Source: Vitrella brassicaformis
Taxonomy: Eukaryota > Sar > Vitrellaceae
Direction: 5' to 3'
Assembly: GCA_001179505.1 (NCBI GenBank)
Contig: CDMY01000294.1
Location: 1 to 64,000, forward strand
DNA: 64,000 nt
In this document: positions 46,385 to 58,096 of the stretch, in pieces
Numbering within the stretch: the stretch's first letter is position 1
Layout: every line of letters begins with the position of its first letter
The notes under the pieces: model-generated
Database searches by the model: none
Told to the model about the DNA's origin: nothing
Seen by the model: only the letters and a program-made list of their open reading frames with translations
Translations under genes and position numbers: made by a program

Positions 46385-49205
46385 TCAGAGTCCATCAAAA
46401 GGTTGTCTTTGCCGTTCTAAAAGAAAAACGAGGGGCTGCTGGCTTCCTTGTCTCTGTCGGAATCCATTGATTGCATTGTTGCCTGACATGTCATTCGCTC
46501 GGCTGCTCATCTTGAGCTGGGCACGTTCACGTCTGGAGGAAAGGCTTGTCGGCCCACTCGGCGAATTTGGCCGATCCTGCCCCACAAGACACATCCAGCA
46601 CCCCTTGCCATGAACCTGATTGGTCATCTGCACAACTACCATACCGGGCAGGTAGTAGTTGTAGCGAGTCTTGGTGCCGCCCTCGTTGACGATGACCGAG
46701 GCCGAGTAGTCCTCCGCTGGGAGGATCTTCGTCTGCAAGCCCTTGCCCTTCGGCAGGTTGGTGACTTTCACTGCCTGCATCCATCCATCCATCCATCCAG
46801 TGAATGAATCATCACGGAAGTCCATGCCTGTGGCTGGCTCTGCAATGTGCAGGCATACCGTCCCTTCCTGGGTGCACATCTTTGCGCCGTTTTCTGAGAG
46901 CAGGGAAGCCATGACAACGCGGTCTTCGGCGCACAGCTTCTCTGCGGTGGAAAAGCCGATGCACGCTCCGTCCAGAGTGGCCTTGCTGTCACCGAAATCC
47001 ACCTGCATGAGGCAAGCAAGGAAAAGAAGAGCACCAGTCACGCAGACGACTGAGACGCAGCATCAGCAATGTAATGTAGAACCTCGAGGACGTCCGTTTG
47101 ATGCAGTCCGACAGCGCAGATTTGGGAAGCCTCGCAGCCAGTAATCGCTTTCTGCGGAACGTAGTAGAAGTTCACCGTGTTGGCCGATTTGGTGTGCTTG
47201 CGCGTCATCTTGATGCTGCAGGGAGCTTCTGCATGTGCGCACACGGACACATCGAACTTGGCTGCGTGTTGGCCAAGGATGGGCAGCTCTGCCCTACCAG
47301 CTGGTTTGCTCGGCTTGGCTGGTTTGGCTGGCTCTGGGGCGAGAGGGGCCATCTCTGTATGTGTCAGCAGATATACAAATGACTGATGTGTGCACTGTTT
47401 TTGAGCCAGTCATACGCGTACCGAAGGTCTCTGTGTCGATGTCCGATTTCAGCTGTATACCAAGGAGACACGGTGACAATTCAGTGTCATGCGCACAACC
47501 ACAGATGGATGACTTACGTGGCATCCGAAGTCTCCGGTCTCTGAGTGATAGCCGCAGAGACACTCCTCAGACAGCCAGTCGGGCTCCTTTCTGCCCGTTG
47601 TCGACCTGTATACACACAGATACGGGTCAGCATGTATATGTATCCTTCTGTGTGTGGCGCATGTAAGTACCTGCTGCGCTCAGTCCCGCAGATCTGCTTG
47701 GTCATCGTGGCCATGGCTGAGACACACATACATGCGCACAAATCACAAATACGTCAGTGTCTCGTTCCTGTGTCTCGTTGCCATGTTCGTTACCGGAGCA
47801 TTTTTTGCCCTTCTTGGTCATCACGGGACAGGTGTTCTTGATGCGGATTTCCTTCTCGGGAAGGTTGGCCGCAACCTGGACACGCACACACAGACGGAGA
47901 GAGGAGGATGTCTTTCATGTGTGCCGCGTAGGCGTGATTGTATGGATGCAGGTGCTCACACCTACATGGCATCCGTATTTGCCGGTGTCTGTATGCTTTC
48001 CGCAACGACACTCCTCGTTGATGCCTGCCAGCAGGTCCGGCTTCTTCTCGCCACTACGTAAGAGAGAGACACGTGTGAGCACATGTGCGGGAGATGCGTG
48101 AGATGCAAACTGTTTGGCTACCCATCCACGTAGGCCCGGGCCGACCCACAGATGGTGTCATCGTGACCCGAAGCTGTAAAGGCCCATCGCAGAAAATGCA
48201 CACGCGAATGCCAGTGTGAGAATGTGCGTATGTACTGTGTGTTGTACCTCCGTGGTGTTGTACCTCCACACATCTGTTTCTCATCGTCCAAGATCATGTA
48301 TGGGCAAGTATCGTCTCCCGACTTCAGGTCGCTGATGAGCTGCACGCAGAAACGTGAAACGCACACATGATCCACACGTGGCTTCTGCATCCGCAACGTG
48401 TGCAAGTACATGGCAGCCGAATTTGCCAGTGTCGCTGTTCACGCCGCATCGGCAGTTCTCGGAACGGAAATCAGGCGTCTTTTCCCAGTCGCCGGCCTTC
48501 TTCGCGCCACAGACGAGGGACTTGCCGGGGTGGTCCGAGCACTTGGGGTGGTCCATCGTGACAGGGCACGTGTCATCATCGGAGCCTGCAAGCACGGAAT
48601 CGCAAAAGTCGCCAACACAGCACAAAGCATAGCGCCGCACGTCGTCACCTTCAGACGAAACCAGGTCTGTCACCTTCTGCTCACGTACAGTAAGAGAGGC
48701 CAAAGGAAAGCCGACATGCGTCAAAGGCATCCCATGTTTCTCTTTTTCTGCTCACGCACCTGACAGCCGAACTCATTGTGGAATTTGTCGTATCCGCATC
48801 TGCACTGAGTTGTCTTGCCATTCTTGCCCTTGACATCGCCGCAGAGCCGCCCTTCGTCTGCATGTCAGTGCAAGCGGAGGGGATGATATGCCATTGCCCG
48901 CCTGAACAGCCATGACATCTGTGTGTGTGCCCGCTGACTGAGGTCCGGGTCATCGCACTCCATGAAGATGTTGTAGTCCTGGAGCGAGGCAGCGTAACAC
49001 GAGCCACCGCCCAGCTCTGTCTGGCCTGTGCATGCATTCAGGGGACAAGAGCAAGGAACTCAAGCCATGCATGAATTCGATGCATTCTTGAGAACGCTTC
49101 ACCGAATTCGAGAGCAGTGGTTTCATCAAGAAAGTTGCCGTTGCACTGGCAGAACAACACGGCGAAAAGCAAAAGAGACGCCGCAAAGGACTGAAGAGCT
49201 GTCAT
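46385..49205 (-). CDS. secreted Cys-rich modular protein, unrecognised
   Basis: About 12-14 exons. The start at 49205 gives a signal peptide (MTALQSFAASLLLFAVLFCQ). At least four related modules follow, each ending in a pattern C-x-C-G-x(3-4)-[DE]-T-G-x-[FY]-G-C-H: CRCGYDKFHNEFGCQ (the most diverged), CRCGVNSDTGKFGCH, CRCGKHTDTGKYGCH and CLCGYHSETGDFGCH. Three of the modules begin with a C-P pair (DDTCPVTM, DDTCPYMI, KNTCPVMT), and an ICG or VCG occurs mid-module. At least two modules end exactly at a phase-0 intron after the Cys-His. After a Pro/Lys hinge (APEPAKPAKPSKPAGR) comes a different C-terminal domain (FDVSVCAHAEAPCSIKM ... LDGACIGFSTAEKLCAEDRV). The stop at 46385 is approximate. No family recognised; extracellular matrix or adhesion is a guess. 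Confidence 0.72.
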
Positions 49206-49647
49206 TGTGATGAAAATGGGGTCTGAAGGAGGCGTGGAGAAACTACTGTGCAGTGGGGGCCGGCGAGAGAGCGGTTTCACGGAGGCGGCAACTGCCCAGA
49301 TCGTCTCAGCATGGGAATTGACACGTCAGGAATGGCATCTCATCACGAGAGGCTTGCTGAGGATCCCAAGACAGGCAAGTCTATTCTCGTACTTCCAAGA
49401 GACACCGCGGTTTTTGTATTACTAACTTACAGTGTATTACTAAATTACCAGAATGTACAATGAATACACTGTCATGCATTGCACCAGGAATACACATTCA
49501 CAGCAACATCAACCTCCCCTCGCACATTCATTCATTCATTCATTCGCGTCTCCTATGAACGCATAAAAATGCATCCATGGAAACGATTAGCAGCCCTGCA
49601 AAAACGAGTCAGAGACCAGGGCGGGTGTCCACAAAGACGAGCATCAA
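49206..49647. other. spacer, no gene
   Basis: This lies between the start of the Cys-rich gene and the stop of the PXA gene. It contains TTACT-type repeats and ATTC runs. No gene seen. Confidence 0.5.
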
Positions 49648-52600
49648 TCATCTGCCCCCTGTCACCAGTGCATCTAGCCTGTGTGATGCATCAGGGAAAG
49701 TGTGCCGTAGAATGGCCTGCATGACACTGAGGCACAGATGGCGACACACCACACGCTGCCGCAGCAGCATCAGCACCAACGCCATCCCGCGACCAACACC
49801 CAACAAACCTGCCATACATACAGACAGACAGACATACAGACACATACACACATCAACACAGCACCGATGTGTTGTTAGGTCACACATCAGTCACCTTACT
49901 CACCGGCGAGCACCCGAAAGAAGACCTCTGCTGCTAATGGGAAGCGCCAGGGAACGAGGGGCAGGTGGGTGTCGTGTGGCGCCTCTGCCTCGTCCAATGC
50001 GGCCATGACAGCCTCGAGAGTGAAACCAGCCAACGCGGGCAGACTCGCACTCTCGACCTGACGAATTGACGGATGCACGCACCGACTCATCATGGAATGG
50101 CGTCGCTTACCTGTGTGATCATGCGAGCGACGCTCTTGTCTGCCAGACAGGCCCCCATGAGCTGCCTGGTCAGCCACCTCATCTGATGAAAGCGGAAAGG
50201 TGTGACACACACACGTGGGCGTATCCATCAACGCGGTCAGTCGGTCGTTTCTGTCTGTCTGTTCAGCTTCAGATAGATACCGTGTGCGAGAGGCCCATCA
50301 GTGTCCCCATGAGCTGAACCGCACTCCCCACCACATCTGCCCCGCCACCACCGCCACCTTCACCCCCTCCCCCCAGCCCATCTTCTCTCGCCTCAGCGTG
50401 CTCACCAGTGGCCCCTTCACTGCTGCCCTTGACCACCCCACGTCGCCGAATGCCATGAGGGGCGTCGTGCAGCTCACGGCTGGCGTGATGACGACAGGGC
50501 GGCTCGCGTTTGAGTAGTGGGCGGGGCGGGGGGTGCTGCAGTGCACGTACATCGGCCTGGCGCCGTAACCATGCTCGCCCCTCCATCTGACCATTCACAG
50601 ACAGAGACACAACGAGCATCCAGTCACAATAGGCTGTCAGTGGATGCCCACCTTTTGAGGGTTCCACCATTGAGAGAGCGCTCCCTCCCCCTCGAGCAGC
50701 TCGGCAGGCGCCGACGAGCGAGGCGCCAACACACTGATTAGAGAACACCAGGCACACGGGAGACATGTGTGCGCCAATGTGCAGTGGCGGCTGTCCGCCG
50801 GCGGGGTGGTTTGCATACTCGTTGAACACAGCAGAGGGAGGCGGCCTCGCCCGCAGCAGAGTCTCCAAAAGGAACCTCTGGACGGCACATACCCACACAC
50901 ATATATCCACACAAATGAATGCCGATGTATCCCTCCCTACGTATCTGTCTGTCTCGTACCGCTTTGTCAAATGCCAGCATCCTCTTTCCCCTCCTTCTCC
51001 GCCCCCCGGGCATCAGCACCGATGCCTCGTGCACGTGGCTCAGTGCACCGTACAGTGGCCCGTCCACAAAGGGCGACAGCATCAGCCGCTGACTCCACAA
51101 CAGACGCTCCCTCTCCTGCTGACGGCTGCTGACGCGCACGCCGCCCACTCTCCTCTGCCTCAGAAACACATGATGGTCGGCCGTCTCTGTGCGGCTCCTC
51201 TGCATGGCGCCGTCCAGCAGGGGCATGGGAGGGGGAGGGGATGAAGGAGGAAGCAGGTCCGGTTGGCTGTCATGCCTCAGTGAGGGTGACATCGACCGGC
51301 TTCTCCGCCTCCCATCGGCTGACGTGGAGTCCGCCATGACGCATGTGGTGAGCAGCGGCGTCGACGTGTCGGTCTGGCCCGTCCCCGTGATGTCGTGAGT
51401 GGGCATGGCGGGAAAGGACGCCTGAAGGGGCAAGGGGGGAGGGAATAATGCGGGGGCGTGGTCCACCAGATGCCACTGATGAGCGGGAGGGGACGGAGAG
51501 GGAGAGGGGAATGCTAGTGGACTCATAGACTCCAGCGCTGGGCACGACCGAGAGCGCATCATCATCACTTTGCCATCGTCACCATCTTGTCTCCTCTCGA
51601 GACCACGGGAGTGGCCGCAATCGCCATGCTCACCACCGACAAGCTCCACCCGTCTCCCTGACGGCATCTCCCTCCTCTGCTCTCTCGGTGAGGGCGACAG
51701 TGAGCCACACACAGCGGGTGACATACTGAAGAGCGACAGGGACCGCAGCAGAGGCGGAGGGCGGGGAGAGGGCAGGTGGGCGTAATGCGTTGCCTCATAA
51801 TCGCGGGGCGGGGTGGATGACCGGCTGTAAGTTGGAAGTTGTTGTCGCGATGGTGCCACATGATCGTGGTGGCGGGGGGTGGAAGAGTGGTCGAATGCTG
51901 GGCTGCAGAAGGGGTCGTGTGTGGGCGTGGGCCTCTCGTGGCGCATCAGGCTGTCGTCGTGACGCTGCTGCTCCTCTTCTTGCTCACACAGCTGTAGGCC
52001 CCCAGACGACGACACATCGCTGACGTCGCCATCGCCATCGCCATTGCTGCCCTCAACAGCAGCATGGCTCTCCACCACAGCACTCGCCGACACGGGCAGG
52101 TGTGACACCGACGTGCTGCTCGTCGTGTCACGCCACAGTAATGAGTCTTCTGCAGGCTTATGGGATTCCTTGCTGTTGCCATGTTTGGTGAGGACCGTCA
52201 GTGTCTGTGCGGGTGGTGGCGATGGGAGGGAGAGGGGCAGGTGGAGTGCGCGCATCTGGTGCTCGAGGGAAGAGGCGTGTGTGGGCAGGGAGTCCAGCAG
52301 CACACAGACGGGCGAGTAGAATACGAATGACGCGACCACCTCTATCACCAACCCACGGGTCAGCTGACATGACACAAGAGAGAGAGGGAAGGCGGACACA
52401 CACGCAGGGCAAGGGAGAGAGTGCCATGCCATCAACGGGCTCTGGGTCTTTCGTGTTGCCAGTAAGTACCTACCACTGATTGAATCTCCTCTGCGTATTC
52501 AGGGGGCGTGCACAGCTGCACCAACACATCGGCCAGCTGGCGGTAGTAGCTCTTCTCCTACACACAGCACGCTCTCACTCAATCACTCTAGCATCCCCCT

Positions 52601-53529
52601 CCCTTGATCGGCCAGCCACGCCACCACCCCGCACACCGACCTTTGCGAAGCTCTCCACAGCGGCGTGGAATGGCAGGCCCAGGCCGTCAGGGCCGCACAG
52701 GGATCTCAAAGCGGCCATCTCTCCTTCGCTACCCGCCCTCTGTGTCTGTGTGGGCGGCCCATTGTTGATGGTCTCAGTGGCAAACGACGGCACGCGCTCA
52801 CATATCTGCCAGACAGACAGACAGACAGACAGACGCACACACAGGTGCAATCAGGGCGTGTCAGGTCCATCACTTACGATGATGTGGGCGTGCAGGATGG
52901 CGAGCAGCTCGTCCAAGAGCCCACGCACATCAACCCTGATAGATACATACACCGATGGATGGACAAAGGATGGATGACAACCACCACACACAGACACACA
53001 CAACACGCACACAGAACAAGCCAGCCTCAGAGCTGTGTATACTGTCTGTGTCTGTCGCTGCCCACTGGCTGACCTTTGTATCCTGCTGATGACGTCTTCC
53101 AGTATCATGCGCATCATCCGCTGGATCTCGCGGGGGAAGGTATGGTCCGGCGGGTTGGACAGAGTGGTGTACCACGAGCTGATGTACATGTCAGCTGCCC
53201 ACTGTGCAAACCGGTCGGCGATGGCCGGCAGCCGCACCTGGTAGTCGTGCAATGTCGATAGGACAGATGACGTGCCCTGAACACACATTACACCACAGGA
53301 TGACAGACATGGTGAATCAATGACAAGATCTATCTATCGCCGTGTTTTCTTGTCCGATGCTTGCTTTAACCTGGTGTTGATATGTGTGGCTGCTGTTGCC
53401 CCCATTGGTCCGCCTCCATTGGTACAGCACGCAGTTGATCACCAGCGACACGCAACCGCACATCAATCTCCACAGCAGGGCCAAAATCTGAGACGTGCCT
53501 CCTGAAACCAGTGCAGCTGCCAAAGCCAT
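49648..53529 (-). CDS. PXA-domain membrane protein (sorting-nexin-like)
   Basis: About 10 exons. The N-terminus (MALAAALVSGG) carries hydrophobic stretches, TSQILALLWRLMCGCVSLVI, that look membrane-anchoring. The PXA domain follows: LPAIADRFAQWAADMYISSW, then FPREIQRMMRMILEDVISRI and VDVRGLLDELLAILHAHII, with the SWY and regular helices of SNX13/14/19/25-type proteins. A helix with LTRGLVIEVVASFVFYSPVC comes next. The 1.3 kb exon at about 51000-52350 encodes a disordered Ser/Pro/His-rich region with many short SPS and RSRS stretches. The C-terminus includes SAVQLMGTLMGLSHT and VEVFF-type helices and ends LDALVTGGR (TGA/stop at 49650-49648). No PX or RGS domain was recognised, unlike typical family members. 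Likely ER or endosomal membrane. Confidence 0.72.
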
Positions 53530-53646
53530 GGCTAACGCCTGCCGCTTTGATGAGCTTGAGCTCGCACTGAGAGATGAGCAGCAGTGACAGATTACGGGGG
53601 TCCGCCCAGCCGTGAAGGCAGGTCCCCTTCATCAGATCAGCAGAAC
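53530..53646. promoter_or_regulatory. short divergent spacer with TGCGAGCT
   Basis: Only 117 bases separate the two ATGs. The octamer TGCGAGCT lies here on the minus strand (53559-53566) as part of GAGCTTGAGCTCGCA. Confidence 0.4.
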
Positions 53647-54573
53647 ATGATGGACGCCGACGACAATCACAGGCACCATCTGGATGATGCCGATGACGAG
53701 AGCCATGCATTCATCGAGGGCGTCGAGGCGGGCGCACTGAAGGCCGCGGATGACAATGAGCATGACAACGGGTCAGAAAGCACGAGAGCAACCGATGGCC
53801 ATGAATGAACGAATCGCCACACATGTCTGTTTGTCTGCGTGTTCTGCAGGGATGGCAGAGAGCGAGATGCAAAGGAGCGGCCACCGTCGCTCGTGTGGGA
53901 GTGGCAGGCGGCCCGTGATCTGCGACAGCAATGTGGCTTGGTTGCTGCAGAGATCGGGACACTCCCCATTGCCTGTCAACAGAACAAGCAGCTCGGCGCC
54001 CCTTTCCTTTACTCGGACGACCAGACCACGGCCATCAGGCACATGCAGCGAGGGAGCCGCTCGTCCAATGGACGGCGCGGCGAGTCGGGTGGGATCAGTG
54101 TCGATGAGGGTCCTGCGAGTGCGCTGGGCAAGAGAAAGCGGCAAGACGAGGATGCAGTGTGCTCTTCCGTGCGCTTCTCGATGGCGGGTCTCAAGTTCGG
54201 GGGGACCTCTGTGATGTACACAGGTACATAGACGTGGAGAGCCGCCCGGCTTTTAACATTTCATGGTGTGGTGTGGTGTGGTGTGGTGTGGTGTTCGCCC
54301 TTCCCTCAGGTGATCCACTGAAGTACCATGGCTTTGTTCTCATCCAGAGGGTGCCGCACAGCAGCTTGGTCTCGCCAGTGTCGCTGCTGAGGACGCATCG
54401 AGTGGCTACTGCTATGCACAAAGAGGTGGGTCAACGAGCCACGTGGATGAATGCTGCACGCTGCTGTCTATGCGGGCTTGTGAGTTGTGCAGATGGTTGT
54501 GGAGGTGGCGGGCAAGGGAGTGGGCGGAGGGGAGACGAAATATTTGAAGCTTGATAGACTTGAGTACTTCTGA
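53647..54573 (+). CDS. small basic-acidic protein, unrecognised
   Basis: Four exons with matching phases. Exon 1 (MMDADDNHRHHLDDADDESH) is acidic and His-rich. Exon 2 carries RPPSLVWEWQAARDLRQQCG, DDQTTAIRHMQRGSRSSNGR, a likely nuclear signal (GKRKRQDED) and FSMAGLKFGGTSVMYTG. Exon 3 continues GDPLKYHGFVLIQRVPHSSL, and exon 4 ends ETKYLKLDRLEYF at the TGA (54571-54573). About 220 residues. Beta-rich, conserved-looking C-terminus; probably nuclear. No family recognised. It shares a 117-base divergent spacer with the PXA gene. Confidence 0.65.
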
Positions 54574-55034
54574 GCGCGCCTGAGTCCTGGTGCACTCATC
54601 TACTTCTGTGAGGGACACCTGTACGTGTGTTAATGTTTGGATCAGACATCACCAATGGTGTGTGTAAGTCCGTTTGACGTAATCATGATCGAGTCCATCC
54701 CATTGGTGCATCCCGTCCAGCCCGCCGCCTCACAGATAGGCACACGCACACACAGACAGTGACGGGAAAAATAGTCAGTCAGACAGACACACGCAGCTGC
54801 AAGAGCACACACAGGTGCTGCAACCAGCTCCCTCTCTCAATCAGTAGCGCGTCCATTCATCGCTGCACACAGGCAACGCATCCGTGCAGCAAGGCAAACG
54901 CCCTACTCACCCCCGCTAAGTTACGCAGTCACATCTCGCCACCCCTCAATTGACTCCATCCCTCTAGTCAAACACACCACTGACAGCCAGACAGACAGGC
55001 GCCCTCGGCTGGCCGCCTGGTCATCCGTCTGCTC

Positions 55035-56783
55035 TCACAGTGAGTGGTCGATGACCATCATGTCCGCCTCCTCGTCCACCTCCATCATGTGCTCGTCGTC
55101 CGTAGGGGGCGACCCCAACGAGGCCATTGATGAGTTGGTGGCCGTGGGGGTGATGTGTGTGNNNNNNNNNNNNNNNNNNNNNNNNNNNNNNNNNNNNNNN
55201 NNNNNNNNNNNNNNNNNNNNNNNNNNNNNNNNNNNNNNNNNNNNNNNNNNNNNNNNNNNNNNNNNNNNNNNNNNNNNNNNNNNNNNNNNNNNNNNNNNNN
55301 NNNNNNNNNNNNNNNNNNNNNNNNNNNNNNNNNNNNNNNNNNNNNNNNNNNNNNNNNNNNNNNNNNNNNNNNNNNNNNNNNNNNNNNNNNNNNNNNNNNN
55401 NNNNNNNNNNNNNNNNNNNNNNNNNNNNNNNNNNNNNNNNNNNNNNNNNNNNNNNNNNNNNGCCCCAGTCGATGTACGCCTTGACGACGGGCTGCAGCGC
55501 CGCGTCGTGGGTGAAGTAGGGATGCATGGAGAGCTCCTCAGCTGTGTGGCGTGACCCCGGGAGACACACCATCCTGAGGGCAAACAAACGCATAACAGAC
55601 ACACAGTGAGCTGAATGCACATGGGACACCTCTCTGTGTCTGCCTCCGTCTTACTTGGAGAGCACGTCGAGAAGGCCCTCATCCCCCACCCCCCATCGCC
55701 GCAGCTTGGCCTTTATGCCGTCCGCACTGCTGACCTCGATATCGCTAAACAGGCCCTGAGGGAATCCCATCGCCGCCGCCTCCTCGTTGCCCGGCCGTCC
55801 AGTGAACGTGAAGAGCTGCCGTGACAGCTGCGCCACGCCCTGCTTGGTGGCTCTGCCGAGAGGGAAGAGGTCCTTGGCGGCGTTCTTGCCCGTGGCCACC
55901 TCGACGGCCACGACACCTGCCTGGAAGATGTCTCCCTTCCTCTCGTCATACCTCTGGAACATGGGTGAGCCTGAATGGAGGCATCCACATATCAAGGACA
56001 GACAGACACAAAGAGATGAGGCATTGTCCCTTTCTCTCGCCTCTCTGTGATATCCTGGCTGGCTGAGTGGATACCCTTGGGGTCGCTGTGTGCCGCGTAC
56101 GGCCAGGTCATCTCGGGCGTGAAGTAGCCTGGCGTGCCCCTCGCCCCCTGGAACCCCCGCTCACTCTCGGCGGCCCCCATCGCCTGCTGCGTCTTGGCAT
56201 GGACACTGAGGCCGAAGTCGATGGCCTCCAGCAGCGGCAGGCCCTCGATCTTTCTGCAGACCACCAGGTTCTCCGAAGAGATGTCGCCGTGGGCGATGTC
56301 ATTCTGGTGCAGGAAGGCCAGCATGTGGAGCATCTCGTAGAGCACCGCCTTGACCTCAAAGGCCGATACCTCCGAGCACCGCCCCAGCGACTGAGCCCCC
56401 TCCAGCAGTTCGAGCAGCAGCCACTGGTCCCCGTGCCGAGTGCTCTTGCTAGCCATGTGGTGGCCATATCGTCTGACGACGTTGGGGTGCCAGGCGCGGC
56501 GGTAAAAGCCGGGGGGTATGCCGCTGGCGATGGCCTTGGTCTCCGCGATGGACTGCAGAAGATCGAAGGCCAGCATCTCGTTCATGTCGGATGGGTGAAC
56601 GGTGCTGCCCGCCGCCTCGTCCGGCTGCTGAGGGTCGTAGACTTTGAGTGCGAAGGAACGGCTCGGGTCGGTGTAGGCTTTATCCTTGGCCTTGAACACG
56701 GTAGAATGACCGCCCGCGCCCAGCGGCCTCGCAGCGATGTCAAATCGCCCAGATGCAAGGGCGTTGTGGCCTTTAAAGGCCAT
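55035..56783 (-). CDS. protein kinase, copy 2
   Basis: Near-identical to the kinase at 44098-45620 over all three exons, including HGDISSENLVV, AIDFGLS and GTPGYFTPEM. Differences are mostly conservative, such as GAGGHSTVF for GTGSHSTVF in the Gly loop, SDMNEML for SNNNEML, and SARYE-type changes in the linker exon. The start at 56783 (MAFKGHNALASG) matches copy 1. The Pro-rich part of exon 3 is hidden by the 300-N gap. Both sides of the gap are intact and rejoin in frame if about 62 bases are missing, as copy 1 predicts, so the gene is probably functional. Confidence 0.87.
55162..55461. other. assembly gap, 300 N
   Basis: Exactly 300 Ns in the Pro-rich third exon of kinase copy 2. The matching stretch in copy 1 (45432-45493) is 62 bases and almost all C, a likely sequencing dropout. 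Confidence 0.95.
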
Positions 56784-57052
56784 CGCAGGGCGGTTAAGAT
56801 GGCCTGCGGGCGTCGCCAGGTGTGGCTGAAGAAGGCTGAGGGACGGCAGGTGAGTGCTGATAGGTTAACGAAGAGCAAAAGTCGGAAACAGATGACAATA
56901 GAGCTGAAATTTGAGGAGGGGGCGACAGAACACACTTGCATACATGCAAGTGACCAGAGCTGGTCGTGGGGGCGGGAAAAACCAGCCGTCTCACGTTTTG
57001 GAACCGCTTCATCTGCGGTGATCAGATCTGCTTGCAGCCTTCCCATTTGCAG

Positions 57053-58096
57053 TGTTGGTGGGCCTCACAATAGGGGCCTCACTTGGGCCTCACGCGATGA
57101 CATTTATGCATTTGTCTTCGTGTTGCGTCCCATGATGCTGTGATGTTCCGGGTGTGTGGGTGTAAGCAATGTTATTATAGCTCAGCTGCCATGGGCAGTG
57201 TATACATTCACATTGAAAACCACCTAGGCAACAGTTCGCCAGTCAGTCGAGCCCACCCACCCTTCCCGCACACAGGTACGTATGTATGCATGTATATATG
57301 TATGGATGTGTGTATCTACGCGGAGTCCGCCCACCCCTCCGTCCGTCCCTTGCTGTGTGTGCTGTGCTGTGCTTGGCACGTATCGTATCACACATATGTG
57401 AGTAGATAGACGTACCCCTCTCCCTCGTCGGCGTGCCGTGTGTATACAAATACCGTACGGAGACAGGCAGACAGACAAGAGAGCCCCATCGACGTAGCCA
57501 TGTGTCTGTCTGCTTGGCCATCGGGCGATTAATGAAGTGCATCAGGCAGCTGCTCAGTCGAATGTCATCAAAAAACGTTCACACGGAGATTGCACCATCA
57601 AAGGGGTGGGGGTTTGGGTCCATCTCTGCACACAGCGCGTGCGGCCGACCCAGCACTCCTCCACTCACCCTAGGAGGACAAACGACACACACACAGTCGT
57701 CTCCAACAGGCACACACGCGGTGGTCTGGCATGGGCACACACATTCGAACACGATACACACAGCGCAGACACACATGTAACATCAACATCAACACAGCGA
57801 GTCCACAAACACATCAGAAAGTAGCACGCAGGCAGGAGCTCAGCGAGGGGCCATGCACGAGGAGAAAGCGCACAGGCAGCCTAACACGAAGTGCTCCTTC
57901 CCTCATCTGCCGCTGCCACAACGCAGCGCGCAATCAGTGACCAGCAAGTGCAACAGAGCAACGGAACGACCGACACGTATTACAAACTAAGACACAAAGA
58001 TCTGGACAATTGACAGCAGTGAAATGACAGTGCGATGTCGCCATGGCGTCAGTTGGCCGTCAATGCGGTAGTCGACTGTCAGCACATGGCGTCAAC
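57053..58096. other. spacer of 1 kb, no gene
   Basis: Beyond the right arm of the inverted duplication and before the stop of the NYN gene. It contains GTATG and CACA runs. Frames have no domain or consistent splicing. Confidence 0.5.

Larger units (their letters stand above)
54672..57052 (-). repeat. inverted duplication, right arm
   Basis: Inverted copy of 43817-45987. The extra length comes from the 300-N gap, which stands for about 62 bases of the left arm. Confidence 0.85.

Noticed and set aside
43817-57052. Inverted repeat as a transposon with terminal repeats.
   Set aside because: The arms consist of a normal kinase gene with introns; no transposase, integrase or target-site duplication was seen.
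56067-57143. A 358-codon frame on + across kinase copy 2, with a similar long frame antisense to copy 1 (44041-44814).
   Set aside because: It is the complement of the kinase exons. Long antisense frames are expected in GC-rich coding DNA, and the kinase strand has full motifs and splice sites.
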